Shown: piece after piece, positions 34,969-43,437 of the stretch | How positions within the stretch are numbered: the first letter of the stretch is position 1 | Layout: every line of letters begins with the position of its first letter | Assembly: GCF_006716745.1 (NCBI RefSeq) | Contig: NZ_VFPP01000001.1 | Location: 3,534,001-3,598,000 of the forward strand | Reading direction: 5' to 3' | Origin: Saccharothrix saharensis | Lineage (GTDB): Bacteria > Actinomycetota > Actinomycetes > Mycobacteriales > Pseudonocardiaceae | DNA: 64,000 bases | Translations under genes and position numbers: made by a program | Notes under the pieces: model-generated | Databases searched by the model: none | What the model was told of the DNA's origin: nothing | What the model saw: the letters and a program-made list of their open reading frames with translations, nothing else

Positions 34969-35004
34969 TTCGGGGTTGGTGGTGGTGGGGCGCATAGTGC
35001 TGGG

Positions 35005-37914
35005 GTGTTGGTGTTGCACGCGGTCGGTGTGGGTGGTGGGCGGGTTGGCGTCTGGGCGGAGGAGTCGGGGTTGCCGGGGCGGGTGGTGGGGCGGTTGCCG
35101 AGGAGAGCGGTCCGGCATCCGTTCGCGGTTGAGGCGGAGGTGTTGCGGCGGCTGGTCGGGGGTGTTGTCGGGGAGGTTCCGCTGAGGTTGCCGTCGTGGG
35201 CCGGTGGGCCGGTGGCGTCCCCCGAGTCGGTCCGCGAGAGGCGTGGGCGTGGGGTTGTCCGGTGGCGGGAATGGGTGGTTCCCGTGGTGTGGGTTGACGA
35301 GGTGGTGTTGGAGGGGTTGCCGGATTGTCGGGTTGGGGCGTCCGGCAAGTTCTGGGGTGAAGTGCTGGACTTCGCGGCGGGGTTGGTGCGGCGCGGGCGG
35401 GTTCTGCCGGGGATCGACGGGGATGGGGTCGCGCGGTGGCGGTCGGCTTTGTCCGGGGTTGACGCGTTGCGCTTCGCGGCGTTGCGGGCCAGTGCGCCGC
35501 AGTCGTTCCGGGGGACCGACGAGGCGGGTGATCTGGTCGAGGAGGTGCTGGATCGCGCGGTCGACCGGAAGGTCAGGGCCGTGTTGCCCGAGGACGGCCC
35601 GGGCGGGGAGGGGGTGGTCGGGCGGTGGTTGGACGCGTTGGTCGGTGAGCCGCGTGCCGTCGAGGACGCGGGGGCGTTGCGGGCGAAGTTGGCGGCGTGG
35701 CGGGCCGGTGGGCTACGCCAGAACCCGGTCCGCACGTGCTTCCGGCTCAACTCGCCCGACCAGGGCGGCATGGCGAAGGACGGGTGGCGGGTCGAGTTCC
35801 TGCTGCAGGCCGTCGACGAGCCGAGCGTGGTGGTGACCGCCGAACAGCTGTGGCGCAAGCAGGACGCGGTGTTGCGGCGGTGGGTCGGTCGGCCCGAGGA
35901 CGTGCTGCTCGGCGACCTCGGCCGGGCGGGGCGGCTGTACCCGGCGTTGGACCGGGCGCTCGCCGCTCGCCGGCCGGTGGAGTTGGAGCTGGACGTCGAG
36001 GGCGCGTACGACTTCCTCCAGCACGCGGCGGTGTTGGCGGAAGCCGGCTTCGGCGTGATGCTGCCGTCGTGGTGGCGCCGGCCCCAGCGGCTCGGGCTCC
36101 GGCTCACGGCCGCCAGTCGCGGCACGGCCGGTCAGGTGGCCAAGGAGAGCGAGCTCGGCCTCAAGGTCCTGATCGACTACAAGTGGGAGCTGGCGGTCGG
36201 CGACGAGCGGCTGACCGAGGCCGAGCTGCAGTCCCTCGCCGAGGCCAAGGTGCCGTTGGTGCGGGTCCGCGGCCAATGGGTGCACGTCGACCCGAAACGC
36301 CTCGCCACCGGCCTCGCGTTCCTCGAGCGCGGCGGCGGGCAGATGACGGCCGCCCAGGTCCTGCTGCACTCCGGCCTGCACCCCGAGGACGCCGACCTGC
36401 CCCTCCCGCTCAACGGCGTCAGCGCCACCGGCTGGCTCGGAGACCTGCTGTCCGGCGAGGTCGAGCACCACCTGGAGCCGGTCGCCCGGCCACCGGGCCT
36501 GGTCGCCGAACTGCGCCCCTACCAGCAACGCGGCCTGGCCTGGCTCGCGTTCCTCGACCGGCTGGGCCTGGGCGCGTGCCTGGCCGACGACATGGGCCTG
36601 GGCAAGACGGTCCAGCTCCTCGCCCTGGAAGCGCACAACCGCGCGCACGGCAAGCGGCTGCCGACGTTGCTGGTCTGCCCGATGTCGGTGGTGGGCAACT
36701 GGCAACGGGAAGCCGCCCGCTTCACCCCCGGCCTGGAGGTGCGGGTCTACCACGGCGCCGACCGGGCCCTGGACACCGACTGCGACCTGGTCATCACCAC
36801 CTACGCGGTCGTCGCGCGCGACGCCGGGAAGCTCGCCGGAACCGCCTGGGACCGGGTCGTGCTGGACGAGGCGCAGAACATCAAGAACAGCGCCACCCGC
36901 CAGTCGAAGGTGGTCCGGGCGCTGCCCGCACGGCACCGCGTCGCCCTGACCGGCACCCCGGTGGAGAACCGGCTGGCCGAGCTGTGGTCGATCATGGACT
37001 TCGTCAACCCCGGCGTCCTGGGCACCGTCAACACGTTCCGCGCCCGCTTCGCCGTCCCGATCGAACGCCACCACGACGAGGACGCGGCCGTCCGCCTGCG
37101 CCGCATCACCGGCCCGTTCGTGCTGCGCCGGCTCAAGACCGACCCGCGGATCATCACCGACCTGCCGGACAAGATCGAGGTCAAGCAGCTCTGCACGCTG
37201 ACCGCCGAACAGGCCACGCTCTACCAGGCCGTGGTGGACGACATGCTGGCCAAGATCGCCGAAGCGGAGGGTGTCAAGCGCAAGGGCCTGGTCCTGGCCA
37301 CCATGTCCCGCCTCAAGCAGGTCTGCAACCACCCGGCACAGCTCCTCGGCGACGGCTCGCGCGTCGCGGGCCGCTCCGGCAAGCTCGCCCGGCTGGAGGA
37401 GGTCCTGGACGAAGCCCTGGCCGACGGTGACAAGGCGTTGTGCTTCACCCAGTTCACCGCGTTCGGCTCCCTGGTCGTGCCGCACCTGGCCGCGCGCTTC
37501 GACACCGAGGTCCTCCACCTGCACGGCGGCACGTCGAAGCGGCAGCGCGACGAGATGGTGCGCCGGTTCCAGGAGCCGGGCGGCCCGTCGATCTTCGTGC
37601 TGTCGCTGAAGGCCGGCGGCACGGGCCTCAACCTGACCGCCGCGAACCACGTCGTCCACCTCGACCGCTGGTGGAACCCGGCGGTGGAGGACCAGGCCAC
37701 CGACCGGGCGTTCCGCATCGGCCAGCGCCACCACGTGCAGGTCCGCAAGTTCGTCACCGTCGGCACGCTGGAGGAGCGCATCGACCGGATGATCGAGGAG
37801 AAGCGCGGGCTGGCGCAGCTCGTGGTCGGCGCGGGCGAGGACTGGCTGACCGAGCTGTCCACCGGCGAGCTGCGCGAGCTGTTCGCCCTGTCCGGGGAGG
37901 CCGTCGGTGACTGA
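35005..37914 (+). CDS. SNF2-family DEAD/DEAH ATPase (actinobacterial Snf2 with N-terminal SNF2-associated domain)
   Basis: A 969-residue ATPase. The N-terminal 500 residues belong to the bacterial SNF2-associated type (for example FLLQAVDEPSVVVTAEQLWR, LMPSWWRRP-like PSWWRRPQRLGL). The helicase core starts near LRPYQQRGLAWLAFL: Walker A ADDMGLGKTVQ, Walker B VLDEAQNIKN, motif III ALTGTPVENRLAELWS, and in the second lobe SLKAGGTGLNLTAANHV and DRAFRIGQRHHVQV. Such enzymes remodel protein-DNA complexes. The start GTG 35005 lies 6 nt after CATAGT (34993-34998); upstream frame extension is low-complexity and rejected. The SWIM-domain gene overlaps its end, the usual pairing for this family. Confidence 0.88.
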   Translation: MLVLHAVGVGGGRVGVWAEESGLPGRVVGRLPRRAVRHPFAVEAEVLRRLVGGVVGEVPLRLPSWAGGPVASPESVRERRGRGVVRWREWVVPVVWVDEVVLEGLPDCRVGASGKFWGEVLDFAAGLVRRGRVLPGIDGDGVARWRSALSGVDALRFAALRASAPQSFRGTDEAGDLVEEVLDRAVDRKVRAVLPEDGPGGEGVVGRWLDALVGEPRAVEDAGALRAKLAAWRAGGLRQNPVRTCFRLNSPDQGGMAKDGWRVEFLLQAVDEPSVVVTAEQLWRKQDAVLRRWVGRPEDVLLGDLGRAGRLYPALDRALAARRPVELELDVEGAYDFLQHAAVLAEAGFGVMLPSWWRRPQRLGLRLTAASRGTAGQVAKESELGLKVLIDYKWELAVGDERLTEAELQSLAEAKVPLVRVRGQWVHVDPKRLATGLAFLERGGGQMTAAQVLLHSGLHPEDADLPLPLNGVSATGWLGDLLSGEVEHHLEPVARPPGLVAELRPYQQRGLAWLAFLDRLGLGACLADDMGLGKTVQLLALEAHNRAHGKRLPTLLVCPMSVVGNWQREAARFTPGLEVRVYHGADRALDTDCDLVITTYAVVARDAGKLAGTAWDRVVLDEAQNIKNSATRQSKVVRALPARHRVALTGTPVENRLAELWSIMDFVNPGVLGTVNTFRARFAVPIERHHDEDAAVRLRRITGPFVLRRLKTDPRIITDLPDKIEVKQLCTLTAEQATLYQAVVDDMLAKIAEAEGVKRKGLVLATMSRLKQVCNHPAQLLGDGSRVAGRSGKLARLEEVLDEALADGDKALCFTQFTAFGSLVVPHLAARFDTEVLHLHGGTSKRQRDEMVRRFQEPGGPSIFVLSLKAGGTGLNLTAANHVVHLDRWWNPAVEDQATDRAFRIGQRHHVQVRKFVTVGTLEERIDRMIEEKRGLAQLVVGAGEDWLTELSTGELRELFALSGEAVGD

Positions 37915-38719
37915 CTGGCACTCCTACCGCCCGCCGTCACGGCCCATCCGGGTCGAGGGCGGCCTCACGTTGCGCAGCAAGCGGGGCGACGTCGCGCGGA
38001 CGTGGTGGTCACGCCGGTTCCTGGAGGTGTTGGAGTCGTTCGGCATGGCCGGACGACTCGCCCGCGGCCGCTCCTACGCCCGCACGGGCCAGGTGATGAG
38101 CCTGTCGCTGTCGACCAGCCTGGTGGTGGCCCTGGTGACCGGGACGCGCCCGGAGCCGTACCGGGCGCGGATCGGGGTGCGGAAGTTCGACGACGACGAC
38201 TGGCGGCGCATCGAGCACGCGCTGGCCGACCGGGCGATCTTCGCGGCCAAGCTGCTGGCGGGCGAGATGCCACCGGAGATCGAGGACGTGTTCGCCGACC
38301 TCGGCCTCACCCTGTTCCCCAGCACCATGCGCGAGCTGCACATGGACTGCACGTGCCCGGACTGGGAGGTGCCGTGCAAGCACCTCGCCGCCACCTGCTA
38401 CCTGCTGGCGGAGTCGTTCGACACCGACCCGTTCGAGATCCTGGCCTGGCGCGGACGCTCCCGCGAGGACCTGCTGGACCGGCTGCGCGACCTGCGCGCG
38501 CCCATCCCGCCCGAGGAACCCGAGACACCCCGGCAGCAGCCGGCGGAGTCGTTCGAGACCTTCTGGACCCGACCGCCGGTGGCCGCGGTCGTGCCCGACG
38601 TGGCCGAGCCGACGACCCGACGCCCGGACGCGCTGCTGGACCAGCTCGACCCGCTCGTCGTGGACGGCGTGTCGGTGACCGACGCGCTGCGCCCGCTCTA
38701 CCGGCGGACCCCCGGGTGA
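37907..38719 (+). CDS. SWIM zinc-finger protein, partner of the SNF2 ATPase
   Basis: A 270-residue protein with the SWIM motif C-x-C-x(n)-C-x-H as CTCPDWEVPCKHLAATCYLL (about residues 147-166), a zinc-binding unit seen with SNF2 ATPases and thought to bind DNA or proteins. The N-terminal region (ARTWWSRRFLEVLESFGMAG, RLARGRSYARTGQV) is the typical lead-in of these proteins. The C-terminal 80 residues are Pro/acidic-rich. GTG 37907 overlaps the SNF2 stop by 8 nt, so the two are co-translated and probably work as a complex. Confidence 0.88.
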   Translation: MTDWHSYRPPSRPIRVEGGLTLRSKRGDVARTWWSRRFLEVLESFGMAGRLARGRSYARTGQVMSLSLSTSLVVALVTGTRPEPYRARIGVRKFDDDDWRRIEHALADRAIFAAKLLAGEMPPEIEDVFADLGLTLFPSTMRELHMDCTCPDWEVPCKHLAATCYLLAESFDTDPFEILAWRGRSREDLLDRLRDLRAPIPPEEPETPRQQPAESFETFWTRPPVAAVVPDVAEPTTRRPDALLDQLDPLVVDGVSVTDALRPLYRRTPG

Positions 38720-38723
38720 CCGG

Positions 38724-39008
38724 TCAGCCGCCCGCGACCGACGGCAGGATCCGCACCTCCGCGTCCGGGCGCAACGACGTCTCGGCCCCGGACAGCCGGC
38801 GGCACTCCTCGCCGTCCACGTAGAAGTTCACGTAACGGCGCAGACCGGCCCGTTCGTCGCGCAACCTCCGGTCCAGCAACGGGTAGCGCTCGGCCAGGTG
38901 GTCGAGCAGCACCCCGAGCGTGGCGGGCTCGGGCAGGTCGACCTCCAGCCTGGCCTGGTCACCCGCCGTCTGCCGCAACGGCCCGGGGATCAGCACGAGC
39001 ACCCGCAC
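38724..39008 (-). CDS. MoaD/ThiS-like ubiquitin-fold sulfur-carrier-type protein
   Basis: A 94-residue beta-grasp protein: RVLVLIPGPLRQTAG strand-helix start, LGVLLDHLAERYPLLDRRLR helix, RRYVNFYVDGEECRR strand, and a C-terminus ending VRILPSVAGG with the terminal Gly-Gly needed for adenylation or conjugation in MoaD, ThiS and ubiquitin-like proteins. GTG 39008 has GGAGG upstream. It ends the minus-strand pair with the Asp-box protein, only 1 nt apart. A role in molybdopterin synthesis is not supported by neighbours; MoaD-like proteins paired with Asp-box proteins form a separate, poorly studied group. Confidence 0.85.
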   Translation of the reverse strand: MRVLVLIPGPLRQTAGDQARLEVDLPEPATLGVLLDHLAERYPLLDRRLRDERAGLRRYVNFYVDGEECRRLSGAETSLRPDAEVRILPSVAGG

Positions 39009-39009
39009 G

Positions 39010-40074
39010 TCACACCTCCGCCGCGCGCACGCACACCACGTCGGGCAGGTGCTCGGCGATCCGCCGCCAGCTCTCCCCCTCGTCCGCGCTCGCGTACACC
39101 TCGCCCGAGCGCGACCCGAAGTAGACGCCCGCCGGGTCGGCCGAGTCCGTGCACATCGCGTCACGCATCACGGCCGTCCAGAAGCCGTCCGGCAGACCGC
39201 CGCGCAACGCCTCCCACGACGACCCGCCGTCCGACGAGCGGTACACCGCGCACCGGCCGCCGGGCGGGAACCGCTCGCCGTCCGCGGTCAGCGGGAAGGT
39301 GTAGATCACGTCCGGCCGGTGCGGGTGGCTGACCACGGGGAACCCGAAGTCGGCGGGCAGGCCGTCGGCGATGGACGTCCACGTGGCCCCCGCGTCGTCC
39401 GACCGGTACACGCCGTGGTGGTTCTGCAGGAACAGCCGCTCCGGCCGGGACGGGTGCCGGCTCACCTTGTGCACGCACTGGCCGAACTCCGGGTACGGGT
39501 CGGGCAGGAAGTACGCCTTGATGCCGGTGTTGCTCGCCTCCCACGACGACCCGCCGTCGAACGACCGGTACACGCCGCCGGTGGACATCGCCACGGTCAG
39601 CTTGAGCGGGTCGGCCGGGTCGGGCAGCACGGTGTGGATCGCCTGCCCGCCGAACCCCGCGCCCCACCGCTCCCGGTGCGGGTGCTTCCACAGGCCTTCC
39701 ACCAGCGCGTACGTCCGGCCGCCGTCCTCCGAGCGGAACAACGCGGACGGCTGCGTGCCCGCGTACACGACCTCCGGGTCCGGGGTCGGCGCGAGCTGCC
39801 ACACCCGTTCCAGCGCGGTGTCGGCCGGGAACGCGATCGGCGCGTGGTCCGGCTCGTCCCAGGTCGCGCCGAGGTCGTCGCTGGTGACGACGGTCGGGCC
39901 GAAGTGGGAGCTGCTGGTGCCGACCAGCAGCCGCGGCCGGTCGCGGCGGTGGTCGATCGCGATCGCGTAGACCTCGGTCATCGGGTGGTGCGGTCCGCTG
40001 AGGCTCCAGGACGTGCGGTCTTCGCTGGTCGCGAGCCACAGGCCCTTGCGGGTGCCGATGGCGAGCAGGTGCAT
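39010..40074 (-). CDS. BNR/Asp-box repeat beta-propeller protein (sialidase-like fold)
   Basis: A 354-residue protein with six Asp-box turns of the S-x-D-x-G-x-T/S-W type: SDDLGATW, SEDGGRTY, SFDGGSSW, SDDAGATW, SSDGGSSW and SADEGESW, evenly spaced as in a six-bladed propeller. There is no signal peptide, so it is probably cytoplasmic, unlike true sialidases; the conserved arginine triad and Tyr/Glu pair of sialidases were not identified, so a hydrolase name would be misleading. ATG 40074 follows GGAGGAGTG. It is co-transcribed with the MoaD-like gene 1 nt downstream. Confidence 0.82.
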   Translation of the reverse strand: MHLLAIGTRKGLWLATSEDRTSWSLSGPHHPMTEVYAIAIDHRRDRPRLLVGTSSSHFGPTVVTSDDLGATWDEPDHAPIAFPADTALERVWQLAPTPDPEVVYAGTQPSALFRSEDGGRTYALVEGLWKHPHRERWGAGFGGQAIHTVLPDPADPLKLTVAMSTGGVYRSFDGGSSWEASNTGIKAYFLPDPYPEFGQCVHKVSRHPSRPERLFLQNHHGVYRSDDAGATWTSIADGLPADFGFPVVSHPHRPDVIYTFPLTADGERFPPGGRCAVYRSSDGGSSWEALRGGLPDGFWTAVMRDAMCTDSADPAGVYFGSRSGEVYASADEGESWRRIAEHLPDVVCVRAAEV

Positions 40075-40151
40075 GGTCACTCCTCCGTTGTGACGCGCAG
40101 CACACTACGCCGAGGGTCCGACACCCGCGCCCCGGCCGAGGAACCACACAA

Positions 40152-40167
40152 GTTACCGACTGGTAGC
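40152..40167 (+). promoter_or_regulatory. palindromic operator before the acyl-CoA dehydrogenase gene
   Basis: GTTACCGACTGGTAGC contains TACC-GACT-GGTA, an inverted repeat with a 4-nt centre. It overlaps a -10-like TAGCGT and lies 28 nt before GTG 40196. Sites of this shape are typical of TetR-family repressors of fatty-acid genes. Confidence 0.5.
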
Positions 40168-40195
40168 GTGCGGCGGCGACGAAGGGAGAACCCCG

Positions 40196-41902
40196 GTGCT
40201 GTTCGACCCGAACACCCACGACTTCGGCCACCTGGACGCGGAGAGCCGCCGCCTGCTGCGCGTGACCGTCGACTGGTTCGAGGAGCGCGGCAAGCGCCGC
40301 CTGATCGCCGACGACCAGGCGAAGGTCTGGTACACCGAGTTCCTGGACTTCGTCGCGCGGGAGAAGCTGTTCGCGACCTTCTGCACACCCGCCGCCGAGG
40401 CCGGCGGGAGCCCCGACAAGCGCTGGGACGCCGCCCGCAACGCCGCGCTGAGCGAGGTCCTCGGCTTCTACGGCCTCCAGTACTGGTACGCCTGGCAGGT
40501 CACCGTGCTCGGCCTCGGCCCGATCTGGATGAGCGACAACGCCGCGGCCCGCGCGAAGGCCGCCGAGCTGCTCGACCGGGGCTCGGTCTTCGCCTTCGGG
40601 CTGTCGGAGAAGGAGCACGGCGCCGACGTCTACTCCACCGACATGGTCCTCACGCCCACCGACACCGGCTTCACCGCGTCCGGCGGCAAGTACTACATCG
40701 GCAACGGCAACGTGGCCGGCATGGTGTCGGTGTTCGGCCGCCGCGCGGACGTCGAGGGCCCGGACGGGTACGTCTTCTTCGCCGTCGACTCCCAGCACGA
40801 GAAGTTCGAGCTGGTCAAGAACGTGGTCGACTCGCAGATGTTCGTCAGCGAGTTCCGCCTGCACGACTACCCGGTCACCGCGGCCGACGTCCTGCACACC
40901 GGCGCCGAGGCGTTCAGCGCCGCCCTCAACACGGTCAATGTGGGCAAGTTCAACCTGTGCACGGCCTCAGTCGGCATCAACGAGCACGCGTTCTACGAGG
41001 CCATCACGCACGCCCACAACCGCGTCCTGTACGGCAAGCGCGTCACCGACTTCCCGCACGTCCGGCAGAACTTCGTGGACGCCTACGCCCGGCTGGTCGC
41101 CATGAAGCTGTTCTCCGACCGCTCGGTGGACTACTTCCGCAGCGCCTCCCCCGAGGACCGCCGCTACCTGCTGTTCAACCCCATCACCAAGATGAAGGTC
41201 ACCAGCGAGGGCGAACGGGTGGTCGACCTGCTCTGGGACGTGATCGCGGCCAAGGGCTTCGAGAAGGACACGTACTTCTCCATGGCCGCCCGCGACATCC
41301 GCGCGCTGCCGAAGCTGGAGGGCACGGTCCACGTCAACCTGGCGCTCGTGCTCAAGTTCATGCCGAACTACCTGTTCCAGCCCGCCACCTACGCCGAGGT
41401 CCCGACCAGGCACGACCCGGCGGACGACGGGTTCTTCTGGCGCCAGGGCCCGGCCCGCGGCCTCGGGCGGATCCGGTTCCACGACTGGGAGACCGCCTAC
41501 CGCGAGCACGCCGACGTGCCGAACGTGGCCCGCTTCCACGAGCAGGCACAAGCCCTGCGCACGCTGCTGACCACGGCCGCGCCGGACGACGAGCAGCAGC
41601 GGGACCTGGACTTCCTGCTCAACCTCGGCCACCTGTTCACGCTGGTCGTCTACGGCCAGTTGGTGCTGGAGCAGGCCACGATCACCCGGTTGGACGTCGA
41701 CGTGCTGGACCAGGTGTTCGACGTCCTGGTGCGCGACTTCTCGGCCTACGCGGTCGCGCTGCACGGCAAGGCGTCGTCCACCGAGGCCCAGCAGGCGTGG
41801 GCGGTCGAGCAGGTCCGCAAGCCCGTGGTGGACCGGGCCCGGTTCGACCGCGTCTGGACCGCGGTGGCGGCGTTGTCCGGGGCTTACGACATGCGTCCGT
41901 GA
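40196..41902 (+). CDS. acyl-CoA dehydrogenase family protein (long form)
   Basis: A 568-residue flavoprotein, longer than the usual 380-residue enzymes. The middle shows the dehydrogenase fold: FAFGLSEKEHGADVYSTDMV (FAD/substrate loop), YYIGNGNVAGMVSVFG, then the helical C-terminal domain (GKRVTDFPHVRQNFVDAYAR, GFEKDTYFSMAARDIR). The C-terminal 130 residues are extra. It probably oxidises an acyl-CoA at the alpha-beta position with electrons to ETF; the substrate is unknown. GTG 40196 follows GAAGGGAG. A TACC-N4-GGTA palindrome sits in the promoter, hinting at TetR control. Confidence 0.8.
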   Translation: MLFDPNTHDFGHLDAESRRLLRVTVDWFEERGKRRLIADDQAKVWYTEFLDFVAREKLFATFCTPAAEAGGSPDKRWDAARNAALSEVLGFYGLQYWYAWQVTVLGLGPIWMSDNAAARAKAAELLDRGSVFAFGLSEKEHGADVYSTDMVLTPTDTGFTASGGKYYIGNGNVAGMVSVFGRRADVEGPDGYVFFAVDSQHEKFELVKNVVDSQMFVSEFRLHDYPVTAADVLHTGAEAFSAALNTVNVGKFNLCTASVGINEHAFYEAITHAHNRVLYGKRVTDFPHVRQNFVDAYARLVAMKLFSDRSVDYFRSASPEDRRYLLFNPITKMKVTSEGERVVDLLWDVIAAKGFEKDTYFSMAARDIRALPKLEGTVHVNLALVLKFMPNYLFQPATYAEVPTRHDPADDGFFWRQGPARGLGRIRFHDWETAYREHADVPNVARFHEQAQALRTLLTTAAPDDEQQRDLDFLLNLGHLFTLVVYGQLVLEQATITRLDVDVLDQVFDVLVRDFSAYAVALHGKASSTEAQQAWAVEQVRKPVVDRARFDRVWTAVAALSGAYDMRP

Positions 41903-42124
41903 GCCGGTCCCGGCGGGGCGGTGGTGCCTCCACCGCCGTCCCGCCGGGAAAACCGCAGGTGGACGGGCGAGCTCGGCCGGCCGCAGCGGCAACGGCACCA
42001 ATCACCGCGGCTCCGAGCGGACGGTCGCGCGCACCGCCCGGTGGGCGAACGGGTGCGGGATCGCGAACAACCCGGGGGCCGCGGCGTCTTGACTGGTGGG
42101 TGCGCGTGCGTGTTTCGTGCGCGC

Positions 42125-42544
42125 ATGACCGCTTCCAAGGCACTCCGGGCGCTTCGCGAGGCGATCGTGCTGGAGCACCTGGAGTCGGAGAACGAGCGCG
42201 AGTTCGACACCGCCGTCAGCGCGTTCGACCACCCGCGGTGCGAGATCGTGGCGACCGGGCAGGTGTTCGACGGCCGGGCCGAGGTGGCGGGGTACTACGC
42301 GCGCGTCGGCGACGCTTTCCCGGACCAGCGCAGCACGCTCGTGGAGCTGCACCACGCCGACGACGCGGTGATCGTGGAGCTGGAGCTGCGGGGCACCCAC
42401 CTGGGCAGCCTGCGCGGCGAGGAGCCCACCGGACGGGCCTACCGGGTGCGCACGACGGCGTTCTTCGTGTTCGACGACGCCCGGCTGGTGGGCAAGCGGG
42501 TCTACGGCGGCCAGGTCGACCACCCGGCCCCGCTGGGGGCCTGA
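42125..42544 (+). CDS. SnoaL-like (nuclear transport factor 2 fold) protein
   Basis: A 139-residue NTF2-fold protein: N-terminal helix (ALRALREAIVLEHLESENER), the typical H-P-x-C segment FDHPRCEIVATGQVFDG, then GRAEVAGYYARVGDAFPD and strands VELHHADDAVIVELELRG. Similar proteins act as polyketide cyclases, epoxide hydrolases or ligand-binding proteins. ATG 42125 has no good ribosome site; a TTGACT at 42089-42094 may be its -35. It stands alone, converging on the cold-shock gene. Substrate unknown. Confidence 0.75.
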   Translation: MTASKALRALREAIVLEHLESENEREFDTAVSAFDHPRCEIVATGQVFDGRAEVAGYYARVGDAFPDQRSTLVELHHADDAVIVELELRGTHLGSLRGEEPTGRAYRVRTTAFFVFDDARLVGKRVYGGQVDHPAPLGA

Positions 42545-42552
42545 GCACGCGA

Positions 42553-42596
42553 TTCGGGCCGCCACCCCCCGCTGCTGCGAGGAGTGGCGGCCCGAA
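42553..42596. terminator. bidirectional hairpin between the SnoaL-like and cold-shock genes
   Basis: A 13-bp stem (TTCGGGCCGCCAC, 42553-42565, with its complement at 42584-42596) sits between two converging genes, 8 nt after one stop and 33 nt after the other. It lacks a T-tract on either strand. Confidence 0.65.
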
Positions 42597-42629
42597 AAGA
42601 TCCAGGTCCTGGTGGTGACCCGGATTAGG

Positions 42630-42836
42630 TCAGAGCGGTCGAACCGTCTGCGCCTGCGGGCCCTTCTGGCCCTGGCCGATCTCGAACTCCACCCGCTGGT
42701 TCTCTTCCAGGGTGCGGTAGCCGTTGCTCTGGATCTCCGAGTAGTGCACGAACACGTCGGCGCCACCGTTGTCCGGGGAGATGAAGCCGAAGCCCTTCTC
42801 CGCGTTGAACCACTTGACGGTGCCCTGAACTGCCAT
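42630..42836 (-). CDS. cspA: cold-shock protein, CspA family
   Basis: A 68-residue nucleic-acid chaperone with a single cold-shock (OB-fold) domain: [18 protein letters not shown] contains RNP1 (KGFGFI) and VFVHYS is RNP2. Length is canonical. ATG 42836 follows GAGGAGAAGTAGCAAG. The roughly 245 nt between it and the divergent RHIM-like gene must hold both promoters, and the cold-shock gene probably has a long 5' leader, as usual. It binds single-stranded RNA/DNA and prevents mRNA structure. Confidence 0.96.
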   Translation of the reverse strand: MAVQGTVKWFNAEKGFGFISPDNGGADVFVHYSEIQSNGYRTLEENQRVEFEIGQGQKGPQAQTVRPL

Positions 42837-43081
42837 CTTGCTACTTCTCCTCTAACAGGTGCCGGATCGCGCTTGCGACCACCGGGTCAGCTAGGGCCCC
42901 GGCCCTTCCTGGCGAGGAAAGTTCGGCGCCCGCAACTCCGTTCCGCGAGCGTGGTGGAACACGAACACAGAAAGGTACGACCGAAGACAGTCAACCACGA
43001 GATCCCGCCGCCAGTCGAGCGGAAGAATGCGGCGAGTCGCACTGCTACCGTGGGCGAGGTCGCGATCACAGGGGGTCCCCG

Positions 43082-43414
43082 ATGCCTGAACCGATGCTGG
43101 TCACCATCGCCGCTTCGCTCGCCACGCGGGCCGTCGCCGGGCTGTACGAGCTGGTCCGGGCGAAGTTCGCGGACGATCCGGTGGCCGCCGCGGCGCTCAC
43201 CGCGGCCGAGGGCGCGGCCCCGGACTCCCCGCAGGTCGCCGCGTTGAGCGAGACGCTGGAGCGGACCGTGCTGGCCGATCCCGCCTTCGGGGCCGAACTG
43301 CGGGCCCACCACGCCGTGACGCAGACCGGCCGCGTGACCAACAGCATCACCGGCACGGTCAGCGGCAACGCCGTGCAGGCGGGCGACATCCAGGGCGGCA
43401 TCACGTTCAAGTAA
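43082..43414 (+). CDS. small protein with C-terminal RHIM-like amyloid signalling motif
   Basis: A 110-residue protein. Residues 1-78 form a helical domain (AASLATRAVAGLYELVRAKF; LSETLERTVLADPAFGAELR) with an acidic-alanine linker. Residues 87-109 read NSITGTVSGNAVQAGDIQGG plus ITF: the core VQAG (98-101) fits the V/I-Q-x-G core of RHIM motifs, and the pattern G-x-V-x-G-x-x-V-Q-A-x-x-I-x-G-G agrees with the actinobacterial amyloid signalling sequences (BASS type 3) described near NLR-like and other effector genes. In those systems the motif templates amyloid assembly between a sensor and an effector. No signal peptide. GTG/ATG choice: ATG 43082, 14 nt after a GGGGG stretch. The membrane-protein gene 24 nt downstream is a possible partner. 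Confidence 0.65.
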   Translation: MPEPMLVTIAASLATRAVAGLYELVRAKFADDPVAAAALTAAEGAAPDSPQVAALSETLERTVLADPAFGAELRAHHAVTQTGRVTNSITGTVSGNAVQAGDIQGGITFK

Positions 43415-43437
43415 CCCCGGCGGGTGAAGATGGTGGG

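Noticed and set aside
34585-35004. N-terminal extension of the SNF2 frame up to 34585
   Set aside because: The added 140 residues are Gly/Arg/Pro-biased and lie before the -10 hexamer at 34993; the family start fits GTG 35005.
33808-35118. 436-codon minus-strand frame across the gap before the SNF2 gene
   Set aside because: It is Pro/Arg-rich without domain or ribosome-site support and overlaps the strongly supported SNF2 and GlsB-type genes; best seen as a high-GC artefact.
42060-42124. Alternative early start for the SnoaL-like protein
   Set aside because: The in-frame stretch upstream is Arg/Pro-rich and begins inside the preceding gene's tail; ATG 42125 fits the family length.
38920-42618. 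1232-codon plus-strand frame across the MoaD, Asp-box and dehydrogenase genes
   Set aside because: It is a shadow frame of the antisense and out-of-frame genes; a real protein of this size would show domains, and none is visible.
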